A DNA stretch of 8,844 nt from CAYQMF01 sp964418595. Lineage in GTDB: Bacteria > Planctomycetota > UBA1135 > UBA2386. The position numbers and the translations under genes were made by a program. Positions within the stretch are counted from its first letter, which is position 1. Each line of letters begins with the position of its first letter. The notes beneath the pieces are model-generated. The model saw only the letters and a program-made list of their open reading frames with translations. It did not search any database and was not told where the DNA came from. The stretch spans positions 1 through 8,844 of the forward strand of contig CAYQMF010000184.1 in NCBI GenBank assembly GCA_964418595.1. The letters are read 5' to 3'. Positions 1 through 5,855 of the stretch are shown piece after piece.

Positions 1-149
1 GCGCTCACACACGAATCGTTCGTTACACCCAGAATGTCAAAGATCACCCCTCCGCCGACACGGGCGGTCTCAGGGGGGCGGGGAAGGGTAGCGACGCGGC
101 GCGACCTCGTCAACAGCGCGCTTCACGAATTGTGGTCGGAGCGGCCCTG
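1..149. other. Left-edge intergenic stretch, no gene seen
   Basis: This stretch lies downstream of the L,D-transpeptidase stop codon. Reading frames that cross it are short and mostly run antisense to that gene, so I call none. It holds a small GC hairpin (CCGCC at 52-56 with GGCGG at 63-67), flanked by C-rich and G-rich runs at 47-50 and 73-76, that could help end the transpeptidase transcript. It also holds a TTGACA hexamer on the minus strand (40 down to 35) without a matching -10 box, and the short inverted repeat ACGAA-TCG-TTCGT at 11-23. Confidence 0.5.
52..67 (-). terminator. Possible weak terminator hairpin after the L,D-transpeptidase
   Basis: CCGCC (52-56) pairs with GGCGG (63-67) across a 6-base loop. 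CCCC at 47-50 and GGGG within the G run at 71-76 could extend the stem imperfectly. It lies about 80 bases past the transpeptidase stop. The sequence leaving the hairpin on the minus strand is only mildly T-rich (TGATCTTTGACATTCT), so this is not a classic intrinsic terminator. Confidence 0.2.
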
Positions 150-1298
150 CTATCCCCCTCCCGAAACTACGGTGGACCGAATCTGGACCCGGCTTCCCCG
201 GGGAACGATCCTGAAGAACTCGTCGATGTCCCCGTCGCGCATGCGGATGCAGCCCCGCGAGGCCATGGTGCCGATGGTCTCCTGCGCTGGAGTGCCGTGC
301 GCGCCGTAGCCCTGGAGCGAGGGGTGCTCGAACTTCACGAAGTAGCGCCCCAGGATGTTGTCGGGGTGCCCGTACGGGATGGCGCGGCCGTCGATGTACC
401 AGGTGGGCTCGAAGTTCTTGCTCCCCACGACGAACTCCGTCTCGGGCGTGCGATCGTCCTTGCCGTGGCCGATCCAGTACACCCGGAAGATCACGTCCCC
501 GACGTACATCGCCATCAGGAAGCTCCGTTTTTCCACGACGGTGAGGATCGGCTCGACCGGGATCTTCAGCATCTGGCCCGCGCGGACCCTTGCGGGGTCG
601 TCGATCCGGTTGAAGAGAGCGAGGGTCAGCGCGTCGAGCGTGATCCCCTGATCCCGGTAGCCGCGCACGATGCGCTCCAGGACCTCTCCCGGGGCCACCC
701 GATGCGATCGGGCCCCCGCCAGGTGCTCAGGGTTGAAGACCACCCGGTTCAGCGGCGACTTGTACGCCACAAGGATCGCGTCGACCGCTCCCCTCGCCTC
801 CTTGTCGGCGACCTCGATCCGACCGCGCATCGCGATCTCGATCAGGGCGGTGAACGTCCTCACCGCCGCCTCGGGGGGCATCGCCGCCGCGAGGCCGACC
901 ACCTTCTGGGCGGCCGCCCGACCCTCGGGGCTGTGCAGGAACGCGTTGCCGTCGCCGAGCGCGGCGAGGCCTGTGCTGACGTCGTCGCCGGCCGCTCCCT
1001 GAAGAGCGGCGACCATCCGTGCGCGGCTCTCGCCCTGCAGGTCCAGGAGACGCCGGTAGCCGGATCGCAGAGCCACGGGAGCGCGGCCCGCCACCGCCGA
1101 CGCCGCCTCATCGGCCGCCGTCGGGCTCGCGGCGGCGGGGGGCTGCCGAGGCGCTTCGAGCGCCGCTGGCGGCGCTCCTCCGGACGAGACTCCGGCGAGC
1201 GTCACGTCGGCCGCCAGCGCCGGATCATCCGGTGCGTATCCGCGCCAAACCCAGTACAGCGCCCCCAACGTCACCACCAGCAACATCAACCGCCGCAT
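150..1298 (-). CDS. Membrane-anchored LysM / L,D-transpeptidase (YkuD family)
   Basis: This 382-residue protein should form or remodel peptidoglycan cross-links, or attach protein to the wall, through an active-site cysteine on the periplasmic side. Residues 5-18 form a hydrophobic N-terminal segment (signal anchor or signal peptide), followed by an Ala/Pro-rich linker to about 75. Residues 75-195 are a helical region I do not recognise. A LysM-like segment lies at about 195-248 (TLALFNRI, then AGQMLKIP). The catalytic domain covers about 250-374. It has the YkuD signature: His334 in HGTP, then Ser347, Gly349, Cys350 and Arg352 in SRGCIRM. All catalytic residues are present. The ATG at 1298 is chosen because GGAGGA lies 4 bases upstream and the hydrophobic segment follows at once. 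The frame stays open to 1622, but that extension is Arg/Gly/Ser-rich and looks non-coding. The gene is separated by 420 bases from the lipid A operon and probably has its own promoter. The family is secure; whether it makes 3-3 cross-links or anchors a protein is unknown. Confidence 0.93.
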   Translation of the reverse strand: MRRLMLLVVTLGALYWVWRGYAPDDPALAADVTLAGVSSGGAPPAALEAPRQPPAAASPTAADEAASAVAGRAPVALRSGYRRLLDLQGESRARMVAALQGAAGDDVSTGLAALGDGNAFLHSPEGRAAAQKVVGLAAAMPPEAAVRTFTALIEIAMRGRIEVADKEARGAVDAILVAYKSPLNRVVFNPEHLAGARSHRVAPGEVLERIVRGYRDQGITLDALTLALFNRIDDPARVRAGQMLKIPVEPILTVVEKRSFLMAMYVGDVIFRVYWIGHGKDDRTPETEFVVGSKNFEPTWYIDGRAIPYGHPDNILGRYFVKFEHPSLQGYGAHGTPAQETIGTMASRGCIRMRDGDIDEFFRIVPRGSRVQIRSTVVSGGG

Positions 1299-1302
1299 CG
1301 AA

Positions 1303-1308
1303 TCCTCC
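1303..1308 (-). promoter_or_regulatory. Strong ribosome binding site that fixes the L,D-transpeptidase start
   Basis: On the minus strand GGAGGA is followed by TTCG and then ATG at 1298. This is the clearest Shine-Dalgarno match seen in the window, and it decides the start against the longer open frame reaching 1622. Confidence 0.8.
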
Positions 1309-1382
1309 AACGAGTGCGGGCGACCTGACCGTCGCCCAGAGACCTGCACACCGCCGGTGGCACCGCGTGCCCGCCGACGAAG

Positions 1383-1431
1383 GCCCCACGCTACCGTCCG
1401 CGGTGGGGCAATTCGAGAGGCTCCCCACCGC
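1383..1431 (-). promoter_or_regulatory. Two mutually exclusive hairpins in the transpeptidase leader (attenuator-like)
   Basis: Three arms can pair in two ways. On the plus strand, GCGGTGGGG (1400-1408) pairs perfectly with CCCCACCGC (1423-1431), a 9-base stem with a 14-base loop. The overlapping GTGGGGC (1403-1409) pairs perfectly with GCCCCAC (1383-1389), a 7-base stem with a 13-base loop. Both stems need the middle arm, so only one can form at a time. In the minus-strand transcript the 9-base stem is made first and the second option appears later, about 85 bases before the ATG. No T tract follows either stem. The pairing is directly visible; a regulatory role is inference, and GC-rich DNA forms such stems by chance fairly often. 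Confidence 0.3.
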
Positions 1432-1634
1432 CTGCTCCGTGCCTGCAGGAGACCAGCTGAACCCTGCCTTGCAGGTGGGGACCCCCCGCGCGCTTTGCAC
1501 TCGGGCAGGCGCGAAGAACCACGCCTCCCGTGCACGCCACGTGCCAGGGTCGGCCCCCGGATCGGGTACATCGGTTCAACTTTCTGCTCCGGAGGACCAC
1601 GCAAGCTGCAGTGGGGAGCCAATCGAAGTGGACC

Positions 1635-1662
1635 AGAATAGGCACCCTTCCCAACGTGGCAA
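1635..1662 (-). promoter_or_regulatory. Candidate sigma-70-type promoter for the L,D-transpeptidase
   Basis: On the minus strand TTGCCA (1662-1657, five of six matches to TTGACA) is followed after 16 bases by TATTCT (1640-1635, four of six matches to TATAAT). It lies about 57 bases past the oxidoreductase stop and about 340 bases before the transpeptidase ATG. A match of this quality can arise by chance, and the organism's sigma-factor preference is unknown. Confidence 0.28.
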
Positions 1663-1702
1663 GCTCCACCGCGATCCGACCGGCCGACACCCCACGCGCC
1701 TG

Positions 1703-1717
1703 GGCGCGGATCGCGCC
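1703..1717 (-). terminator. GC hairpin directly after the oxidoreductase stop
   Basis: GGCGCG (1703-1708) and CGCGCC (1712-1717) form a perfect 6-base stem with the triloop GAT, starting 2 bases past the TGA of the last operon gene. A further CGCGCC at 1695-1700 can pair with the same middle arm. There is no T run, so termination would be weak or factor-dependent. The position at the end of the operon is the main support. Confidence 0.35.
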
Positions 1718-1718
1718 G

Positions 1719-2720
1719 TCACCAACGGATGCTTCGGATCTCGTCGACGACCCGCTGGGCCACCGCGAGCGCCTTGCAACCGTCTTCGCCACTCACCACC
1801 GGGCGACTCCGGTCGGCGCACGCCCGCAGGAAGTCGCTCTGCTCGTCCTGCAGCGCGTTGCGATCGTCGAGCTTGAGCTCCTGGACCGTGAGCAGACCGT
1901 CGAAGACCAGGCGCCACAGATCCTCCGGGCGCGAGTCGCCGTACTTCGAGATGTCGAGCTCGCCGATCTCCCAGCCCGGGTTCTTCTTGATCAGCGTCGC
2001 CTTCGCCGCCGTCAGGTCCATGCCGACGTAGCCGTCGCGCGAGAACACGCGCATGCGGCGCGAGGGCTTGAGCGCCACGCGACTCGCCGTCAGATGGGCG
2101 ATGCCACCGCCCTCGAAGTGGAGGATGGCGCTCGCCATGTCCTCGTTCGCGGTGAAGACGGCACCGCCGAAGGCCTGAACCCTGGTCACGGGCGTCCGCA
2201 TGAGCGCCAGCACCAGATCGAGATCGTGGATCATCAGGTCCAGGACCACGCCCACGTCGACGCTGCGGAAGCTGAACGGCGCGAGCCGCTGCGACTCGAT
2301 GTAGCGCGGTTCGATCCCGAGTTCGGTCATCGCACGCAGCGCCGGGTTGAAGCGTTCGACGTGTCCGACCTGCAGGATCCGGCCATGCTGGGCGGCGAGC
2401 GCCACCATCGTCTCGCCCTCCGCGACGGTGACCGCGATGGGCTTCTCCACCAGCACGTCCACCCCGCGCGCCAGGAAGAACGAGGCCACCTCGCAGTGCA
2501 ACACGGTGGGCACGGCGAGACACACGGCATCCACCTTGCCGATGAGATCCCGGTAGTCGGCGAAGGCGGCCACACCATGCTTGCTCGCGGCGGCGTCGCG
2601 GTTCTTCTCGCTGACGTCGGCAACCGCCACGAACTCGGCGGCCTGGTGCGTCGGCAGCAGGCGGGCGTGGATCCGCCCCAAGTGCCCAACGCCCACCACC
2701 CCAACGCGGATCCGTGCCAT
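1719..2720 (-). CDS. Gfo/Idh/MocA oxidoreductase, lipid-A-cluster (GnnA-like) type
   Basis: This 333-residue NAD(P)-dependent sugar oxidoreductase has an N-terminal Rossmann fold with G10-V-G12-H-L-G15. Asp35 at the end of strand 2 favours NAD. The family's EKP motif is at 92-94. Later blocks are GHVERFNP (119-126) and DLMIHDLD (161-168), whose Lys93, Asp161 and His165 match the usual catalytic positions. The second half also has the ASR stretch (212-214) that I associate with relatives found in lpx operons. GnnA of that group oxidises UDP-GlcNAc at C3 so that GnnB can aminate it, giving amide-linked acyl chains in lipid A. The ATG lies 5 bases after the LpxC-FabZ stop with no Shine-Dalgarno sequence, which suggests translational coupling. 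No gnnB partner lies in the window, so the substrate is inferred from context. Family membership is sure, the GnnA role only likely, and I give no symbol. Confidence 0.9.
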   Translation of the reverse strand: MARIRVGVVGVGHLGRIHARLLPTHQAAEFVAVADVSEKNRDAAASKHGVAAFADYRDLIGKVDAVCLAVPTVLHCEVASFFLARGVDVLVEKPIAVTVAEGETMVALAAQHGRILQVGHVERFNPALRAMTELGIEPRYIESQRLAPFSFRSVDVGVVLDLMIHDLDLVLALMRTPVTRVQAFGGAVFTANEDMASAILHFEGGGIAHLTASRVALKPSRRMRVFSRDGYVGMDLTAAKATLIKKNPGWEIGELDISKYGDSRPEDLWRLVFDGLLTVQELKLDDRNALQDEQSDFLRACADRSRPVVSGEDGCKALAVAQRVVDEIRSIRW

Positions 2721-2725
2721 CGCGC

Positions 2726-4042
2726 CTACGCGTCGATCAGGGTGAACTTGAGTTCCGCCTCGGCGACGATCTTGCCGGCAACCTTGCAACGCGCCTCGAC
2801 GTGGCTGACGCTCGGCTTGGCGCGGATCGTCTCCACCTCGATCCGCAGCTGATCCCCCGGCACCACCGCACCGCGGAGCTTGACCTTGTCGATGCTCCAC
2901 AGGACGGCGAGCTTGCCGGTGTTCTCGAGCTTCCGCAACAGGAGCACGCCCGCCAGCTGGGCCATCGCCTCGAGCTGCAGTACGCCCGGCATGATCGGCT
3001 GCCCCGGCCAGTGCCCCTGGAAGAAGGGCTCGTTGATCGACACGTTCTTCACCGCCACCGCACGACGGAAGCCCTCGAGCTGGATCACGCGATCGATGAA
3101 GAGGAACGGATAGCGGTGCGGCAGCAGGTTCATGATCGCGCGCACGTCGAGCTGCGACGTCCGCTCGATCAAGCCCGCGTTCTCGTCCTCCTGGATCTGC
3201 TCCAGCAGGCGCTGGACCAGTTGCATGTTGAGCGAGTGCCCGGAGCGCGTCGCGACGACATGCGTGTCCAGCTCCATGCCGACGGTGGCGAGATCCCCCA
3301 CCAGGTCGAGGATCTTGTGTCGCGCCGGCTCATCCGCCCAGCGCATGGCCGCATCCTTGGCTTCGCCGGTCGCAGTCAGCACCAAGGTGTTTTCCTGGCT
3401 CGCACCCTTGCCGAGCCCCGCCGCGCGCAGCGCCTCGACCTCCTGTTCGAAGACGAAGGTCCGGGCGCCCGCGAGCTCCCGCTCGAACGACTCCGGATCC
3501 ACGTTCAGCGAGACGATCTGGTGCCGCGGTCCCGCCACGCCATTCTGGCCGGGAATGTCGAGGTGATAGTCGACGCTGAACCCGCCGTTGCCCGGCAGGG
3601 CCACGAGGGTCGCGTTGCCCTCGCGCACGTAGATCGGAGTCCGCACCGCGTAGGTGAGCTTCTCGCCGCTCTGCTCGACGACCCCCACCGACCGGATCGC
3701 CTCCACGAACTGGCGGGCGGAGCCGTCCATCCCGGGCAGCTCCTCGCCATCGATCTCGATCACCGCGTTGTCGATGCGCAACGCCGACAGGCTCGCGAGC
3801 AGGTGCTCGCAGGTGAACACCTCGACCGGGCCGACTCGCAGGCAGGAGCGTCGCTCGCGCTGGGTGAGGTTCTCGCCCACCACCGGCACCTCCGGCTGGT
3901 CCGGCAGATCGGTGCGCACGAAGACCAGCCCCTCGCCGCTGGCAGCCGGCTTGATGGTCACCCGGGTCTCCCGCCCGGAATGCAAGCCGACGCCGCGGAA
4001 CTCGACCGCGGTCTTCAGGGTGCGCTGCGAGCGACGTTGCAC
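2726..4042 (-). CDS. lpxC/fabZ: LpxC-FabZ fusion: UDP-3-O-acyl-GlcNAc deacetylase / 3-hydroxyacyl-ACP dehydratase
   Basis: This 438-residue bifunctional cytoplasmic enzyme joins the committed step of lipid A synthesis to the dehydration step of fatty acid elongation. Residues 1-290 are LpxC: GVGLHSG (17-23), CEHLLA with Glu79 and His80, RHKILDLVGD with His242, Lys243 and Asp246, and GHSLN with His269. These match the zinc ligands (His80, His242, Asp246) and catalytic residues of the family. Residues 297-438 are FabZ: LPHRYPFLFIDRV (307-319), then GHWPGQPIMPGV with catalytic His344, and Glu358 in LEAMAQ, the standard 14 residues later. The two domains meet through a short charged linker at about 283-297. 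The start is a GTG at 4042, the first start codon in frame and the right distance from the QRTLK block that opens LpxC. Its ribosome binding site is weak. The gene follows ompH by 31 bases and precedes the oxidoreductase by 5. The same fusion is well known in Bacteroidetes and some other diderms. Both domains look fully active. Confidence 0.97.
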   Translation of the reverse strand: MQRRSQRTLKTAVEFRGVGLHSGRETRVTIKPAASGEGLVFVRTDLPDQPEVPVVGENLTQRERRSCLRVGPVEVFTCEHLLASLSALRIDNAVIEIDGEELPGMDGSARQFVEAIRSVGVVEQSGEKLTYAVRTPIYVREGNATLVALPGNGGFSVDYHLDIPGQNGVAGPRHQIVSLNVDPESFERELAGARTFVFEQEVEALRAAGLGKGASQENTLVLTATGEAKDAAMRWADEPARHKILDLVGDLATVGMELDTHVVATRSGHSLNMQLVQRLLEQIQEDENAGLIERTSQLDVRAIMNLLPHRYPFLFIDRVIQLEGFRRAVAVKNVSINEPFFQGHWPGQPIMPGVLQLEAMAQLAGVLLLRKLENTGKLAVLWSIDKVKLRGAVVPGDQLRIEVETIRAKPSVSHVEARCKVAGKIVAEAELKFTLIDA

Positions 4043-4073
4043 GACTCGATCGGTCAGATGGTCTGGAACGGGG

Positions 4074-4655
4074 TCACTTGGTCTTGAGCAGCTTGATGAC
4101 GTCCTCGGTCACGTCCAGCTTGGGGTCGGCGTAGAGCACCATCCCCATCTCCGCGGCCTTCAGTCGGAACTCCGGCTCCCGGTCCTCGGTGGAGACGACC
4201 CGGATCACCGAGTCGAGCTTCCGATCCGCCGCGAGTTCGGCGATCACCTTCTTGATCCGCTCGTAGGCCGCGAGGTTGCGCTCGTCCGCCTCGTGGTTGA
4301 GCAGACCCTGCATGCCCTGGCCGTACTGCTTGATCTGGTTCTGCTTGGCCTCGAGCTCGATGCCCAGGCGCAAGAACTTCTCGCTCGCGCGGTCCCTGAT
4401 GGAACCGTGTTCCAGCCGCAGCGCCTCGAGAGCCTCCCGCATCGTGCGGATCTCGTCGTCGACCTGCTTGGCGCGAGCCCGGATCCCCTTGAGGTCCTCC
4501 ACGAGCATCGCATCGGCTTCCAGAACCTTCTGCAGGTCGACGAAGCCGATCTTGGCCTCACGCGCCGGCTCGGCAGGCGCGAGGCAGAGTCCGAGCGGCG
4601 CAGCGCCCACGAGCGCAAGCGCCAGGGGAAGCGATAGGGTGACGCGTCGAGTCAT
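4074..4655 (-). CDS. OmpH/Skp-family periplasmic chaperone
   Basis: This 193-residue exported protein of the Skp/OmpH family holds unfolded outer-membrane proteins in the periplasm on their way to the BAM machinery. Residues 1-26 form a signal peptide (Arg-Arg, then a hydrophobic run from 7), probably cleaved near CLA or AEPA. The cysteine at 24 has Leu at -1, so it does not fit a lipobox. The mature start KIGFVDLQKVLE (35-46) is the family's usual opening strand. Residues about 47-150 are charged, Lys/Arg/Glu-rich and predicted to form the long coiled-coil arms. VLYADPKLDVTEDVIK (173-188) is the typical closing segment. Length is close to the usual 160-190 residues. ompH-type genes commonly sit upstream of lpx genes in diderm bacteria, as here. 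The ATG at 4655 is chosen because the signal peptide begins there; the upstream frame lacks such a segment. Only a weak purine-rich site (ACAGG) precedes it. Confidence 0.9.
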   Translation of the reverse strand: MTRRVTLSLPLALALVGAAPLGLCLAPAEPAREAKIGFVDLQKVLEADAMLVEDLKGIRARAKQVDDEIRTMREALEALRLEHGSIRDRASEKFLRLGIELEAKQNQIKQYGQGMQGLLNHEADERNLAAYERIKKVIAELAADRKLDSVIRVVSTEDREPEFRLKAAEMGMVLYADPKLDVTEDVIKLLKTK

Positions 4656-4722
4656 GGTCTGAACCTGTCCGGCACGGAGGTCAAGGAAGAAGTCGAAGGC
4701 ATGCAGCGCCGCGCGCCACGAG

Positions 4723-5358
4723 TCACTTCCTGGTCGGGTCCGGCGCGTCGGAGCCGACCACACCCGCCAGTTCCACGTCGAAGATGATCGTCTCGTTGGG
4801 GCCCAGGCCCGCGCCCGCATTGCCACCAGGGCCGTATGCGAACTCGCCGGGGATCGTGATCCGCCGCCGCTCACCCACGCGCATCCCGAGCAGGCCGACG
4901 CGGAAGCCCTTCACGAAGCCCTCCAGAGCGAACTCGGTGGGCTCGGTGCCGCGCCGCCACGAGCTGTCGAACTCGACGCCGTTGCGCTTGGTCCCGGTGT
5001 AGTGCACGCGCGCCTTCATGCCTGGCTCGAGGACCTTGCCCTCCGGCGCCTCGCGCAGCGTCGTGATGACCAGCCCCTTGTAGTCCTTGGGGTCGTCGCT
5101 GGTCGGCATCGGCGGCGCCGGCGGGAGCTGCGGCAGGTTCGCGGTGGGCGCGCCGTTCGGATCCGGCTTCTCGTCGCCGGTCATGATCACGCGCCGGCCG
5201 TCCTCCGTCATGGTCGGCGTTGGCGAGGGCGCAGGCGGGGTGCCGGCGGCCCCGGACGTGCCGGTCGGCGAGGGCGGGGTCGAATCGCTGCACGCCAACG
5301 GCAGCAGGCCGAGCAGCGCGAGACCGAAGAAGGGAACAGCGGACAAACGGGTCGACAT
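4723..5358 (-). CDS. FKBP-type peptidyl-prolyl isomerase, probable lipoprotein
   Basis: This 211-residue exported protein should speed cis-trans isomerisation at proline in periplasmic clients. Residues 1-22 form a signal peptide ending LPLAC with Cys23 as the likely lipidated residue. Pro at -3 makes the lipobox imperfect. Residues 24-95 are a Pro/Ser/Thr-rich, probably disordered linker. The FKBP domain spans about 95-200: VHYTGT (118-123), FDSSW (130-134), GLLGMRVGERRRITIP (155-170), FAYG (173-176) and IIFDVEL (191-197). Aligned to human FKBP12 by eye, the pocket keeps Tyr120, Phe130, Asp131, Tyr175 and Phe193, but the floor Trp is Phe152. It is a single-domain protein without the dimerisation domain of FkpA or Mip. 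The ATG at 5358 has GGGAG 8 bases upstream; an in-frame ATG at 5388 is less likely. It heads the operon with ompH 67 bases downstream, which fits a role in outer-membrane protein folding. The family is secure, while lipidation and clients are inferred. Confidence 0.93.
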   Translation of the reverse strand: MSTRLSAVPFFGLALLGLLPLACSDSTPPSPTGTSGAAGTPPAPSPTPTMTEDGRRVIMTGDEKPDPNGAPTANLPQLPPAPPMPTSDDPKDYKGLVITTLREAPEGKVLEPGMKARVHYTGTKRNGVEFDSSWRRGTEPTEFALEGFVKGFRVGLLGMRVGERRRITIPGEFAYGPGGNAGAGLGPNETIIFDVELAGVVGSDAPDPTRK

Positions 5359-5425
5359 GCGAGGTACTCCCAACGGGGCGAGTAGCATGCCGCTGCGCAG
5401 AGCGCGTGAGAAGAGAAAGCGTGCC
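5359..5425. promoter_or_regulatory. Short divergent region between the FKBP-ompH-lpxC operon and acpS
   Basis: Only 67 bases separate the two preferred starts (28 if acpS uses the ATG at 5387). The minus-strand side carries the ribosome binding site GGGAG at about 5367-5371. I found no convincing -35/-10 pair on either strand. At least one promoter therefore probably overlaps the opposing coding region. A shared region would let the cell tune ACP activation and envelope assembly together, but this is inference from layout. Confidence 0.35.
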
Positions 5426-5815
5426 GTGATCGTCGCCGTCGGTGTGGACCTGATCGAAGTGGAGCGCATCCAGCGGCTCTGGGCCGAGGGCGGCGACCGC
5501 TTCCTCGCGCGGGTCTTCACGCCGCAGGAGCGGGCCTACTGCCTGGCCCGGGCCAACCCCGCCGAGTCCCTCGCCGCGCGGTTTGCAGCGAAGGAAGCGG
5601 TGATGAAGTGCCTGGGCACCGGCTGGGCCGCCGGCGTCGGCTTTGCGCAGATCGACGTCACGGTGGACGCGCGGGGCGCCCCCGGGGTCAGCCTCGCCGG
5701 AGTGGCGGCCGAACTCGCCGCCGCCGCCGGGATCGGACGCATCCACCTGAGCCTGACCCACACCGCCAGCGCGGCCGTCGCCTTCGCCGTTGCCGAGGCG
5801 AGGGCGAAGACCTGA
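5426..5815 (+). CDS. acpS: Holo-[acyl-carrier-protein] synthase
   Basis: This enzyme transfers 4'-phosphopantetheine from coenzyme A to the serine of apo-ACP, giving the holo-ACP used in fatty acid and lipid A synthesis. Read from the GTG at 5426 it has 129 residues, the usual AcpS size, and opens with VGVDLIEVERI (5-15) containing metal ligand Asp8. FTPQE (31-35) follows, then RFAAKEAVMKCLGTG (52-66) with the second metal ligand Glu57 and the conserved Lys61, and LSLTH (108-112) near the end. All family motifs are present and the length is complete. An in-frame ATG at 5387 would add 13 mostly basic residues not typical of the family. I prefer the GTG because AcpS proteins normally begin MIVGIGVDL or close to it. 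A purine-rich AGAGAAAG at 5412-5419 may act as ribosome binding site. It is divergent from the FKBP gene with 67 bases between starts, and convergent with the DUF5916 gene. Confidence 0.93.
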   Translation: MIVAVGVDLIEVERIQRLWAEGGDRFLARVFTPQERAYCLARANPAESLAARFAAKEAVMKCLGTGWAAGVGFAQIDVTVDARGAPGVSLAGVAAELAAAAGIGRIHLSLTHTASAAVAFAVAEARAKT

Positions 5816-5829
5816 CCCGGGGCGCCGGG
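5816..5829 (+). terminator. Small GC hairpin directly after acpS
   Basis: CCCGG (5816-5820) pairs with CCGGG (5825-5829) across the loop GGCG, immediately after the acpS TGA. No T tract follows. It may assist termination together with the larger hairpin downstream at 5856-5894. Confidence 0.25.
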
Positions 5830-5855
5830 ATCCACGGCTCATCGCAGAAGCCGGC

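Larger units (their letters stand above)
1299..1718. other. 420-base gap with no convincing gene: leader and promoter region
   Basis: No frame here shows a recognisable protein, and the open frames are Arg/Ser/Pro-rich shadows. On the minus strand the region holds, in order of transcription, a GC hairpin just past the oxidoreductase stop (1717-1703), a candidate promoter (1662-1635), several GC hairpins including CCTGC-CTT-GCAGG near 1464-1476, the competing-hairpin block at 1431-1383, and the transpeptidase ribosome binding site. No tRNA or known riboswitch core was recognised. If the promoter is real, the transpeptidase mRNA carries an untranslated leader of about 330 bases. Confidence 0.5.

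Noticed and set aside
11..23. Inverted repeat ACGAA-TCG-TTCGT, reminiscent of a LexA box
   Set aside because: The spacing does not match CGAAC-N4-GTTCG, and no SOS gene is next to it in the window.
35..40. Perfect TTGACA on the minus strand pointing out of the window
   Set aside because: No sequence resembling TATAAT lies 15-19 bases downstream, so a lone hexamer is not enough for a promoter call.
132..1328. 398-codon open frame on the plus strand
   Set aside because: It lies antisense to the L,D-transpeptidase and is rich in Arg, His, Pro and Gly with no recognisable motif. Long antisense frames are expected in such GC-rich DNA, and the minus-strand gene has complete catalytic motifs and a strong ribosome binding site.
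1575..1581. TTCAACT, matching the tRNA T-loop pattern
   Set aside because: The flanking five bases on each side cannot pair, and no acceptor, D or anticodon arms are found around it.
1299..1622. In-frame N-terminal extension of the L,D-transpeptidase
   Set aside because: It would put 108 Arg/Gly/Ser-rich residues before the hydrophobic anchor, has no good ribosome binding site, and is outcompeted by the GGAGGA-ATG at 1298.
1530..2852. 440-codon open frame on the plus strand
   Set aside because: It is antisense to the oxidoreductase and reads as a Arg/His/Val-rich shadow. The minus strand carries the Gfo/Idh motifs.
2714..4087. 457-codon open frame on the plus strand
   Set aside because: It is antisense to the LpxC-FabZ gene, whose active sites are all intact. 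The plus-strand product is a His/Arg/Asp/Leu-rich shadow with no motif.
3654..4637. 327-codon open frame on the plus strand
   Set aside because: It crosses the lpxC-fabZ and ompH genes in antisense, ignores their boundary and shows no domain.
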